From assembly GCA_039917655.1 (NCBI GenBank), contig JBDSJC010000235.1:1-12501 (forward strand): a stretch of DNA of 12,501 bases, read 5' to 3'. Below are positions 1-5,515 of the stretch, one piece after another. How positions within the stretch are numbered: the stretch's first letter is position 1; each line of letters starts with the position of its first letter. Source of the DNA: PNKC01 sp039917655. GTDB lineage: Bacteria; Chloroflexota; Dehalococcoidia; Tepidiformales; Tepidiformaceae. The notes under the pieces were generated by a model that saw only the letters and a list, made by a program, of their open reading frames with translations, had not been told where the DNA came from and did not search any database. The position numbers and the translations under genes are program-made.

Positions 1-35
1 AATCAAGTAGTCAATAAAGAATCCTCAATTGGAAA

Positions 36-64
36 TTGATTTTCACCGTGATCGAGTTCAAAAT
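36..64 (+). promoter_or_regulatory. Candidate sigma-70-type promoter of the five-gene operon
   Basis: The -35-like hexamer TTGATT (36-41) is followed by a 17-base spacer and the -10-like hexamer CAAAAT (59-64). Each matches four of six consensus positions. Transcription would begin near 71 and give a leader of about 65 bases before the crotonase start at 137. The segment is clearly richer in A and T than the surrounding DNA. Both hexamers lie in the arms of an inverted repeat, so a bound regulator would cover the promoter. This is a sequence match only. Confidence 0.4.
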
Positions 65-67
65 CAA
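36..67. repeat. 8-bp inverted repeat overlapping promoter (possible operator)
   Basis: TTGATTTT at 36-43 is the exact reverse complement of AAAATCAA at 60-67, with 16 bases between them. A second, overlapping palindrome is TCAATT (25-30) with AATTGA (34-39), separated by three bases. The sequence AATCAA also recurs at 1-6. Clustered dyads around a promoter are typical of binding sites for dimeric repressors. No regulator gene is present in the window, and a chance origin in AT-rich DNA is possible. Confidence 0.35.
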
Positions 68-136
68 CGAGATATCGGACGGACGCCCCAACTGGCGAGG
101 CCGCGCGTAGAATCTGCCGCGGACGAGGAGGAGAAC

Positions 137-1045
137 ATGCACGACTACCGGACGATCCTCTATGAGGTGGAGCGAGGCAGGGCGCGGATTACACTCAACC
201 GCCCCGAAAAGTTGAACGCTCTTTCGCTTGAACTACAGGAGGAGCTCAACCGGGCGCTCTGGGACGCCGATAACGACACCGCCGTCCACGCCGTGATTAT
301 CAAAGGGAATGGGCGCGCGTTCAGTGCAGGGTATGACCTTTCGCCAATGGCACGCGGCGCAACAGACGCCCCGGCCGTGGATGGTGACTACACAGCCGTT
401 TACCGTGGACGGCGATCGTTCGATGACGACGCGTGGCAGATGGAGCGCGCGCAGCGGCTGCGAATGGCGATTTTCGACATGCACAAGCCGGTCATCGCCC
501 AGATCCACGGCTACTGCCTGGCCGGTGGGACGGACATCGCCCTGCTGTGCGACATCCTGATTGCGGCCGACGACGCAACGATCGGGTTTCCGCCCGCCCG
601 CGCGATGGGCGCCCTGCCGAACAACATGTGGCTCTACCACTGCGGCCCCCAGTGGGCGAAGCGGCTCTTCCTCACGGGCGATAGCGTGACCGGCGCGGAA
701 GCGGCGGAGATCGGCCTGGTGTTGAAATCCGTGCCGATCGAGCACCTGGCCGCCGAGGTTGAAGGGTTGGTCGACCGCATGGCGATGATCGATACCGAGC
801 TGCTGAGCGCCAACAAACGGATCGTGAACCTCGGGCTCGAACTGATGGGTGCGCGCACCATGCAGCGCATCGCCTCCGAGAACGACGCTCGCGCCCACCT
901 TGCGCCGAGCGTCGCTGAGTTTGGCCGCATCTCCCGCGAGCAGGGCCTGAAGGCTGCCCTTCACTGGCGCGACGCCAAGTTCGGCGATGGCCGCGCCCGC
1001 GTCCGCGGCCCGGAGCTGCGCGACGAAGACGGTCGCCTAAAATGA
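137..1045 (+). CDS. Crotonase-fold protein (enoyl-CoA hydratase/isomerase family)
   Basis: The 302-residue product belongs to the crotonase superfamily, whose members act on acyl-CoA thioesters in the cytoplasm through an oxyanion hole. Family landmarks are an N-terminal strand with NRPEKLNALS (21-30), the first oxyanion-hole segment GRAFSAGYDL (59-68), and GYCLAGGTDIALLCD (125-139) with the second. Against classical enoyl-CoA hydratase, the first catalytic glutamate is replaced by Asp133 and the second, in the usual GQPE segment, by proline (GFPP, 150-153). Simple hydration is therefore doubtful, and isomerase, hydrolase or another crotonase chemistry is possible. The start at ATG 137 is chosen because AGGAGG lies five bases upstream. 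An in-frame extension to 29 lacks such a site and would overlap the promoter. Its stop overlaps the next start as ATGA (1042-1045), implying translational coupling. Family is certain, reaction is not. Confidence 0.88.
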   Translation: MHDYRTILYEVERGRARITLNRPEKLNALSLELQEELNRALWDADNDTAVHAVIIKGNGRAFSAGYDLSPMARGATDAPAVDGDYTAVYRGRRSFDDDAWQMERAQRLRMAIFDMHKPVIAQIHGYCLAGGTDIALLCDILIAADDATIGFPPARAMGALPNNMWLYHCGPQWAKRLFLTGDSVTGAEAAEIGLVLKSVPIEHLAAEVEGLVDRMAMIDTELLSANKRIVNLGLELMGARTMQRIASENDARAHLAPSVAEFGRISREQGLKAALHWRDAKFGDGRARVRGPELRDEDGRLK

Positions 1046-1671
1046 CGATCAAAGCGACCAGTGCCCTGTCCATCCTCGTGATCTGGATCGCTGCGGTCAC
1101 CGCGGTCGTGGTTGAGCACGATTCGTGGTGGATCCTGATCTTCGCGTTCCTCGCAACCGGGGCGGTTGGCGTGTCCGCCTGGCGGCGGTTGGGCCTTTCC
1201 CGGTTGCTCGCCATCGCCGGCATCTGGGGAGGAGCCTCGCTCGCTGCCGGGAGTGACCCGGACGCCGCGTGGGTTTCGATCTTCGCGTTCCTCGCCACCG
1301 GCGCCGTGGTGTATAGCTCCATGCGCCGTGACGCCCTCGCCCTGGGGGCTGGGATCGTGGCCGCATGGCTGGTGGTCGGCGTTGCTGTTGCCGTCCAGGG
1401 CCACGGCGCCTCGTGGATGGCGATCTTCGCGTTCCTCACCGCCGGGGCGTTGGCGAATAGCGGCGGGAACTTTGCGCGGGGCGTTACCGGCGTGCTCTGG
1501 TGGGCAATCGCAGGCGGCGTCGTGCTCATTGCCGGAGCGGGCTGGGCATGGCTCTGCGTGCCCGCTTTCCTGCTCACCGCAGCATCCCTTGGCTTTTCGG
1601 ACTTCCATCTGCCCAAGCGCGTGGAATGGGACCTTTTCGACCGCGACGACGACCGCGATCGCGTGCGCTAA
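1042..1671 (+). CDS. Polytopic membrane protein made of four two-helix repeats
   Basis: This 209-residue protein is almost entirely hydrophobic and I do not recognise its family. It contains four copies of a unit of about 47 residues, each a hydrophobic helix, a short loop ending in tryptophan, and a second helix. The cores are WWILIFAFLATGAV (29-42), AWVSIFAFLATGAV (76-89), SWMAIFAFLTAGAL (124-137) and the more diverged AWLCVPAFLLTAAS (169-182). The start-to-start spacing is 47, 48 and 45 residues, giving about eight membrane segments. The tail (190-209) is hydrophilic, begins PKRVEWDLFD and is rich in Asp and Arg. The first three copies share an identical 16-base DNA word (1137-1152, 1278-1293, 1422-1437). 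The gene is translationally coupled to the crotonase gene upstream and lies nine bases before a small membrane protein. A transporter, channel or scaffold is possible, but nothing in the sequence decides. Confidence 0.8.
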   Translation: MTIKATSALSILVIWIAAVTAVVVEHDSWWILIFAFLATGAVGVSAWRRLGLSRLLAIAGIWGGASLAAGSDPDAAWVSIFAFLATGAVVYSSMRRDALALGAGIVAAWLVVGVAVAVQGHGASWMAIFAFLTAGALANSGGNFARGVTGVLWWAIAGGVVLIAGAGWAWLCVPAFLLTAASLGFSDFHLPKRVEWDLFDRDDDRDRVR

Positions 1672-1680
1672 GATCCGTGC

Positions 1681-1914
1681 ATGCCCGATGACTTCGACGA
1701 AGAGGATCGCATCCCCCTGGGCGCGGACCCTGAGGCCGAAACCGGGCCTGACCTCGGCCCGGACGAACGGGACATGGACCTGATGGACGGCAGCTGGGAG
1801 CAGCGCTACTACTCGGGCAAAGAGCGCACGCGCGACTGGAACGCGATCGGCATGGGGATAGCGCTGCTCGTGTTGGTCAGCCTGATCGTCCCGATGTTCC
1901 TGGTGTTCCGCTGA
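1681..1914 (+). CDS. Small acidic single-pass membrane protein
   Basis: This 77-residue protein has a strongly acidic N-terminal half (residues 1-40 hold many Asp and Glu). A short basic and aromatic stretch follows, QRYYSGKERTRDW (41-53). One hydrophobic helix (about 56-75) ends at the C-terminus, a tail-anchor-like layout. No signal peptide or known domain is visible. It starts nine bases after the stop of the repeat membrane protein, in the same frame and without a clear Shine-Dalgarno sequence, so it probably depends on translation of the gene upstream. Its stop overlaps the next start by one base (TGATG). The position suggests a partner or subunit of the neighbouring membrane protein, but this is inference. 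It is short and unrecognised, yet the clean packing on both sides supports a real gene. Confidence 0.7.
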   Translation: MPDDFDEEDRIPLGADPEAETGPDLGPDERDMDLMDGSWEQRYYSGKERTRDWNAIGMGIALLVLVSLIVPMFLVFR

Positions 1915-2504
1915 TGGCCGATCTTCTTGCCGGTCGCGTTGCCGCCGTCCTTTGCTCAGGCACTGAAGTCGATCGAGAAATAGCGATGGCACTGGCGGAG
2001 GCGGGCGCGGATATCGCAATCGGCACGTTGCATCCCTCTCAGGAGTTCGCCACGGCCTCCATTGCGAACGAGGTCTGGGCAGCTGGACGTCAACAGTGCT
2101 CCGCCGTCCTCTCCGCTGGCGACCCGGTCGCCCTCGCCGCCTTCGCCGCCGAGACGGTTGACCGCCTTGGGCGCTGCGATCTTTTGGTCGTCAGCTCCCC
2201 CTCCCCTCTCACTGACTTGGAAGGCGTGTCACCGTCTGACTGGGAAGAGTCGCTTCACTACGCACTCACAGTCCCACTCTTCGCTGCGCAGGCCTTCCAG
2301 CCGGTCATCGAACGGGACGGCGGCGGCTGGTTCGTATTTGTGCACGGGACGGGAGAGGGCTTCATCGCCCGCCTGACAGCGGGCACAAACGACCTCCTGG
2401 CCGAGCAACTTGGCGTCGCCTGGTCGAAGCGCGGGTTGAAAGTCATCGCGTTCCCCACCGATGGTGCTGCTGAGGAGATCCCGCTTCTCTTCGCCCCGTC
2501 CTAA
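1914..2504 (+). CDS. Degenerate SDR-like (Rossmann-fold) protein, probable pseudoenzyme
   Basis: The 196-residue sequence follows the plan of short-chain dehydrogenases. It has a first strand and helix GRVAAVLCSGTEVDREIAMA (7-26), DLLVVSSPSP (89-98) where NNAG usually lies, and GLKVIAFPTDG (174-184) where the family has GIRVNAIAPG. Its key residues are missing. The glycine-rich TGxxxGxG motif reads CSGTEVDRE, and the Ser-Tyr-Lys catalytic set cannot be found in the matching segment (144-160). At 196 residues it is also shorter than the usual 245-260 and lacks most of the C-terminal substrate region. The reading frame is intact and ordinary for the region, so it looks like a maintained non-catalytic homologue rather than a decaying gene. 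It overlaps the preceding gene by one base. The SDR assignment is fairly secure by pattern. Loss of activity is inferred. Confidence 0.75.
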   Translation: MADLLAGRVAAVLCSGTEVDREIAMALAEAGADIAIGTLHPSQEFATASIANEVWAAGRQQCSAVLSAGDPVALAAFAAETVDRLGRCDLLVVSSPSPLTDLEGVSPSDWEESLHYALTVPLFAAQAFQPVIERDGGGWFVFVHGTGEGFIARLTAGTNDLLAEQLGVAWSKRGLKVIAFPTDGAAEEIPLLFAPS

Positions 2505-2546
2505 GGCCGGGCGCACGCCGCTCGGCACCACCAAGGAGCTACCAAA

Positions 2547-2939
2547 GTGCCATCCGAGGAACCGACCGAACTCACTTCCATCGGCCAAATAGCGCTTGCT
2601 GTCTCGGACATCGCGCGTGCCGAGGCGTTTTACCGAGATGTGCTTGGATTGACGCATCTCTTCACGTTCGGCCAACTCGCGTTCTTCGATTGTGACGGGA
2701 CACGGCTGTTCCTGGACGCGCTGCCGGAGGCCCAGGGCAAAGGGAATTCGGTGATCTACTTCCGGGTTGGAGATATCCACGGTACCCAGGAGTCGCTCGC
2801 ACGCAAAGGCGTCCCGTTCGAAGCTGCTCCCCACATCATTCACAAGCACGAAGACGGGACGGAAGAATGGATGACGTTCTTCCGTGACCCGGACGCCAAT
2901 ATGTTGTCGTTGATGTCTCTGGTTAAGCCGCCTCGGTAG
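2547..2939 (+). CDS. VOC-superfamily (glyoxalase/bleomycin-resistance fold) protein
   Basis: This 130-residue protein shows one complete vicinal-oxygen-chelate domain. It opens with IGQIALAVSDIARAEAFYRD (12-31), continues through LAFFDCDGTRLFL (44-56) and VIYFRVGDI (69-77), and ends with FFRDPDANMLSLMS (111-124). The first metal-ligand position holds Gln14. The second, normally glutamate in the final strand, appears to be Ser121 (NMLSLM in place of NLLELV). Metal-dependent glyoxalase or dioxygenase activity is therefore uncertain, and a ligand-binding role is an alternative. The start is GTG at 2547, supported by AAGGAG (2533-2538) eight bases upstream. It follows the SDR-like gene by 42 bases on the same strand and is the last gene of the operon before the palindromic element near 3015. 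The fold is clear, the substrate unknown. Confidence 0.85.
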   Translation: MPSEEPTELTSIGQIALAVSDIARAEAFYRDVLGLTHLFTFGQLAFFDCDGTRLFLDALPEAQGKGNSVIYFRVGDIHGTQESLARKGVPFEAAPHIIHKHEDGTEEWMTFFRDPDANMLSLMSLVKPPR

Positions 2940-3014
2940 GCGAACTACGAGGGGAGCTAGTACTACGCTAAGAAAGAAGGCGTTAGTTGAGGGCCATCGT
3001 CGAACTGCCTTTTC

Positions 3015-3055
3015 CCCCTCTCCTCACCGCAGTGGGAGAGGGGCCAGGGGTGAGG
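3015..3055. repeat. GC-rich palindromic (REP-like) element between convergent genes
   Basis: CCCCTCTCC (3015-3023) pairs perfectly with GGAGAGGGG (3035-3043). The stem can extend inward by three pairs (CAC with GTG) around the loop CGCA after one bulged base. CCTCACC (3022-3028) can alternatively pair with GGTGAGG (3049-3055). The element sits between the stops of the VOC gene (plus) and mgtE (minus), where it could end transcripts from both sides. Neither strand has a U-run after the stem, so it is not a canonical intrinsic terminator. Repeats of this CCCTCTCC...GGAGAGGG type are common intergenic palindromes in GC-rich bacteria. Only one copy lies in this window. Confidence 0.5.
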
Positions 3056-3098
3056 GGCCGCGCGTTGGCGAACAACCGCTCTATTTCTCAACTTTGTG

Positions 3099-4448
3099 CT
3101 AGGTCAGCTTGCTGATCAGGATCGTCGCCAGTCCGAACGCCATCAGATAGCTGATGCCGTCCGTGAACATCGTCACGAAGATGCTGGATGAGAGAGCTGG
3201 GTCCGCGCGGAAGAGGCGGAGAGCCAAAGGCACAACGTGACCGATGGGCGCGGCCAACCCTGACGCTCCGGTCATCGCGGCCAGCAGAATCAAGCTGAGG
3301 GTCAGATTCCGCTCCACCAGGAAGGCCACGGCCGCGAGCATTAGGCCGACCACCAACCCGTTGACCATGCCCACCGCCCATTCCCGCGAAAGCAAGCGCG
3401 GAAGCCGCATGCGCTTCTCGCGCAGAGCCAGGGAGCGTACGGCGATTGTGGCGGTCTGCGTGCCCGTTACGCCGGCCTGGTTGGCTATCGCCGGGACGAA
3501 CGCCACCAGGATGGCGGCCTTTTCCACGGTCCCTTGAAAGAGCAGAAGGACGATCGTGCTCACAAACGCCGTCGCCAAGTTCACCACCAGCCATGGCAAG
3601 CGCAGGCGGATCGTTTGCAGGACTGGCGTGGTCCCCGTCTCCTCCTCGTCCAGGCCGACCATCCGGAACATGTCCTCGGTGGCCTCTTCCCGCATGACGT
3701 CCATCAGGTCGTCCGCGGTTGTCACCCCTTCAAGCCGCCCGTCGTCATCGACCACCGGCACGGCCATCAGGTTGTACTTCTGTAGCGTGCGCGCGACCTC
3801 TTCTTGGTCCGTGCCGACCGCCACGGCGTGGACATCGCGCTGGGTTATTTCGCTCAGCGTGGTCTGCGGCAAGGAGACCAAAAGGTCGCGGACGCTGACC
3901 GTGCCCTGCAGCCGGCGTTCGTTGTCGATCACGTAGAGGTAGTAGGCGCGGTCTGTCGGCGGGCGCAGCACCCGGAAGTAGTCGATCGCCTGCTGGACGC
4001 TGATCCCTTCGTTCAGCGCAACGAAGCCGCGCGACATAATGCCACCGGCGGTTTCGTCGTTGTAGCGCATCAGTTCGGCGACTTCTTCGCCGCGATCAAG
4101 CGCCGCAAGGGTCTCCAACTGTTCGGCCGGCTGCAACTGCTGGATGACGTCCGCCGCCACGTCGTCATCAACCTCTTCGAGGACGGCTGGCAGGTCCTGC
4201 ACGCCGACTCCGCGGATCAGGTTGCGGAGTTCGTCATCCTCGGCGTATTCGAAGAGCTGGCCGACGATGTCCGTCGGCAGCTTGTCGAGGAGCGCGACGC
4301 GTTCTTCTTCGCCAAAGAGCAAGACGAGTTCGGCGAGGTCTGCGGGGTGCAGAGAAGTGACCAGCGCAACAAGCTTGGACCACTCGCCACTGCTGGCCAA
4401 CGCACGGGCGTCATCCAATACATCGCGGGCAGCAACGTCCTCTGCCAT
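3099..4448 (-). CDS. mgtE: MgtE-type magnesium channel/transporter
   Basis: The 449-residue product matches MgtE, an inner-membrane Mg2+ channel gated by cytoplasmic Mg2+. In order it has an acidic helical N domain (about 10-130), the boundary motif DETAGGIMSR (131-140), two CBS domains (about 140-260) and a membrane domain of roughly five helices (about 285-447). The conserved membrane aspartate that lines the pore in Thermus thermophilus MgtE corresponds to Asp430 in FVTMFTDGISY. The usual GGNxGxQ motif reads AGVTGTQ (325-331), with Val in place of Asn, which is unusual. The start at 4448 is preceded by AAAGGA at a suitable distance. The gene is divergent from the universal stress gene at 4683. 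No M-box magnesium riboswitch is recognisable in the roughly 60-base leader predicted from the upstream promoter. The family call is firm. Confidence 0.95.
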   Translation of the reverse strand: MAEDVAARDVLDDARALASSGEWSKLVALVTSLHPADLAELVLLFGEEERVALLDKLPTDIVGQLFEYAEDDELRNLIRGVGVQDLPAVLEEVDDDVAADVIQQLQPAEQLETLAALDRGEEVAELMRYNDETAGGIMSRGFVALNEGISVQQAIDYFRVLRPPTDRAYYLYVIDNERRLQGTVSVRDLLVSLPQTTLSEITQRDVHAVAVGTDQEEVARTLQKYNLMAVPVVDDDGRLEGVTTADDLMDVMREEATEDMFRMVGLDEEETGTTPVLQTIRLRLPWLVVNLATAFVSTIVLLLFQGTVEKAAILVAFVPAIANQAGVTGTQTATIAVRSLALREKRMRLPRLLSREWAVGMVNGLVVGLMLAAVAFLVERNLTLSLILLAAMTGASGLAAPIGHVVPLALRLFRADPALSSSIFVTMFTDGISYLMAFGLATILISKLT

Positions 4449-4514
4449 CGTCGAGTCCTTTGGGAACTTGGTGCGCTTGCGCGCGGGGGGATGCGCCGGG
4501 TGGGCGCAAGGGCG

Positions 4515-4543
4515 AACGTAAGGCTCGCTCGATCAAGGGTCAA
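4515..4543 (-). promoter_or_regulatory. Candidate mgtE promoter
   Basis: On the minus strand TTGACC (4543-4538) matches five of six -35 positions. It is followed after 17 bases by TACGTT (4520-4515), a weak -10. Transcription would begin near 4508, leaving a leader of about 60 bases. Within that leader CTTGCGC (4476-4482) can pair with GCGCAAG (4504-4510). The weak -10 makes this tentative. Confidence 0.3.
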
Positions 4544-4589
4544 TGCCCGTCCGTTAACGTGAATTCAGAGCTCGCGTCGCAGGGGCGGA

Positions 4590-4619
4590 CGCCTGCCGGG
4601 AGGACGAATTAGGCAGGCG
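4590..4619. repeat. 8-bp inverted repeat in the mgtE/usp divergent region
   Basis: CGCCTGCC (4590-4597) and GGCAGGCG (4612-4619) are perfect complements 14 bases apart, located 63 bases before the universal stress start. It could be an operator or a hairpin in the transcript leader. Downstream a nine-base word, AGCTCCAGT, is repeated in tandem (4648-4656 and 4657-4665). No conserved regulatory family is recognisable. Confidence 0.4.
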
Positions 4620-4682
4620 CGGCGCGCACAGCGCAGAATGGGGGACGAGCTCCAGTAGCTCCAGTATGGAAAGGGAAAGCCC

Positions 4683-5153
4683 ATGTTTTCGAAGATCCTT
4701 GTCCCCCTCGATGGCACGCCGGAGTGCGAAGCTGCCCTCGTCCCGGCCATCGAGATTGCCAAAAAATTCCAATCGGCGCTTACCTTGCTCTCGGTGACCG
4801 CCGGGTACGGGACGATTCTGGGCGCATCGGCCGCTGAATCGTTCGGCTCCTCCGGTTCGGTGGCGGCGGCTGCCGCTGTCGCGGAGGCGAACGAAGACGT
4901 GGCTGGCGCCTACCTCGATGGCATCCGTTCGGAGCGCGGCACGCCCGCCTGGGAGACGGTGCTCGCGGAAGGAAACTCAGCCGATGAGATTGTGGCCCAG
5001 GCGCGTTCGCTCGGCGTAGATCTGATCGTGATGGCCACGCACGCTCGCAGCGGGCTCAAACGGCTGTTCATTGGCAGCGTCTCGGAGGACGTAATCCGCA
5101 GGTGCGGCATCCCGGTACTCGTCGTCCACACCCTGGACGAAAAGGATGACTGA
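4683..5153 (+). CDS. Universal stress protein (UspA family)
   Basis: A single 156-residue Usp domain, a cytoplasmic fold that often binds ATP and supports stress survival. It begins FSKILVPLDGTPECEAAL (2-19), with Asp10 at the position that contacts adenine in nucleotide-binding members. It ends with MATHARSGLKRLFIGSVSED (117-136) and GIPVLVV (142-148). The ATP-binding signature is G-2x-G-9x-G(S/T). Here the last Gly-Ser pair is kept (131-132) but the first two glycines are both alanine (118 and 121), so nucleotide binding is uncertain. A purine-rich ribosome site (AAAGGGAAAG) precedes ATG 4683. The residues between strand 2 and the next helix (about 45-70) are a low-complexity Ala/Gly/Ser linker. 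The gene stands alone between the divergent mgtE and the riboflavin operon. The family is clear, the stimulus unknown. Confidence 0.93.
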   Translation: MFSKILVPLDGTPECEAALVPAIEIAKKFQSALTLLSVTAGYGTILGASAAESFGSSGSVAAAAAVAEANEDVAGAYLDGIRSERGTPAWETVLAEGNSADEIVAQARSLGVDLIVMATHARSGLKRLFIGSVSEDVIRRCGIPVLVVHTLDEKDD

Positions 5154-5193
5154 CGAGAGTTGGCGTCTGGCCCCGCCCCTGTCAGCTCGATCC

Positions 5194-5223
5194 TTGACAA
5201 TTTCTTAGCCCGCACCTAAGGAT
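5194..5223 (+). promoter_or_regulatory. Promoter of the riboflavin operon
   Basis: A perfect TTGACA -35 hexamer lies at 5194-5199. The -10 region falls in TAAGGAT (5217-5223) at about 17-18 bases, a weak match. Transcription would start near 5230, just at the 5' edge of the FMN riboswitch. The position supports the assignment more strongly than the -10 sequence does. Confidence 0.5.
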
Positions 5224-5231
5224 ACAGATGA

Positions 5232-5363
5232 TGTTCTCGGGGCGGGGTGTAATTCCCCACCGGCGGTTAAAGCCCGCGACTCCCGAGGCCACGCCCGCGT
5301 GGCTTTGGGACTGACCCGGTGAAATTCCGGAGCCGACGGTTAGAGTCCGGATGAGAGAGGACA
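5232..5363 (+). promoter_or_regulatory. FMN riboswitch (RFN element)
   Basis: The sequence contains the highly conserved core of the RFN aptamer. This includes GGGGCGGGGTGTAATTCCCC (5239-5258), CACCGGCGGT, AGCCCGCGA, the CCGGTGAAATTCCGGAGCCGAC block and AGAGTCCGGATGAGAGAG. The closing P1 helix forms between GTTCTC (5233-5238) and GAGGAC (5357-5362). A variable side hairpin GCCACG/CGTGGC lies near 5288-5303. It binds flavin mononucleotide and normally lowers expression of riboflavin genes. It directly precedes ribE, exactly as expected. The call rests on conserved primary sequence plus pairings and is near certain. Confidence 0.97.
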
Positions 5364-5418
5364 ACACGTGCGTCTGCGGTAGCGTGGACTGCACGCCGCG
5401 CTTTGGCGCACTCTCTCA
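5352..5418 (+). promoter_or_regulatory. Candidate riboswitch expression platform (alternative helix)
   Basis: TGAGAGAG (5352-5359), part of which is the 3' strand of the aptamer P1 helix, is perfectly complementary to CTCTCTCA (5411-5418). It can therefore pair either within P1 or downstream. The enclosed stretch holds a small hairpin GCGTG/CACGC with a five-base loop. No U-run follows, so control may be at ribE translation or by factor-dependent termination rather than an intrinsic terminator. Just before the ribE start, CCC-GCC-GGG (5497-5505) could mask the weak GGGG ribosome site. Pairing is seen, mechanism is inferred. Confidence 0.5.
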
Positions 5419-5515
5419 GGCCGCCCCCTGCATTAGTACATTTTGGGGTCGCGCCGTTGTTCGAACACCACTCACTTGCCGTCTTGCTCCACCTCGCCCG
5501 CCGGGGTAAGCGCTG

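Noticed and set aside
29..136. Upstream extension of the crotonase gene to base 29
   Set aside because: The added 36 residues are not family sequence and would cross the promoter, while AGGAGG stands right before ATG 137.
672..2019. Two long open frames on the minus strand opposite the first operon
   Set aside because: They are rich in Arg, Pro, Ala and His, show no domain, and mirror the codon pattern of well-supported plus-strand genes in GC-rich DNA.
4449..4560. M-box magnesium riboswitch before mgtE
   Set aside because: None of the conserved M-box core sequence is visible, and the predicted leader of about 60 bases is much too short.
3804..4562. 252-codon plus-strand frame opposite mgtE
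   Set aside because: It lies antisense to a complete MgtE sequence and has no motif. It is a codon-bias shadow.
5374..5418. Intrinsic terminator after the FMN riboswitch
   Set aside because: Hairpins such as GCGTG/CACGC are present but no U-run follows them.
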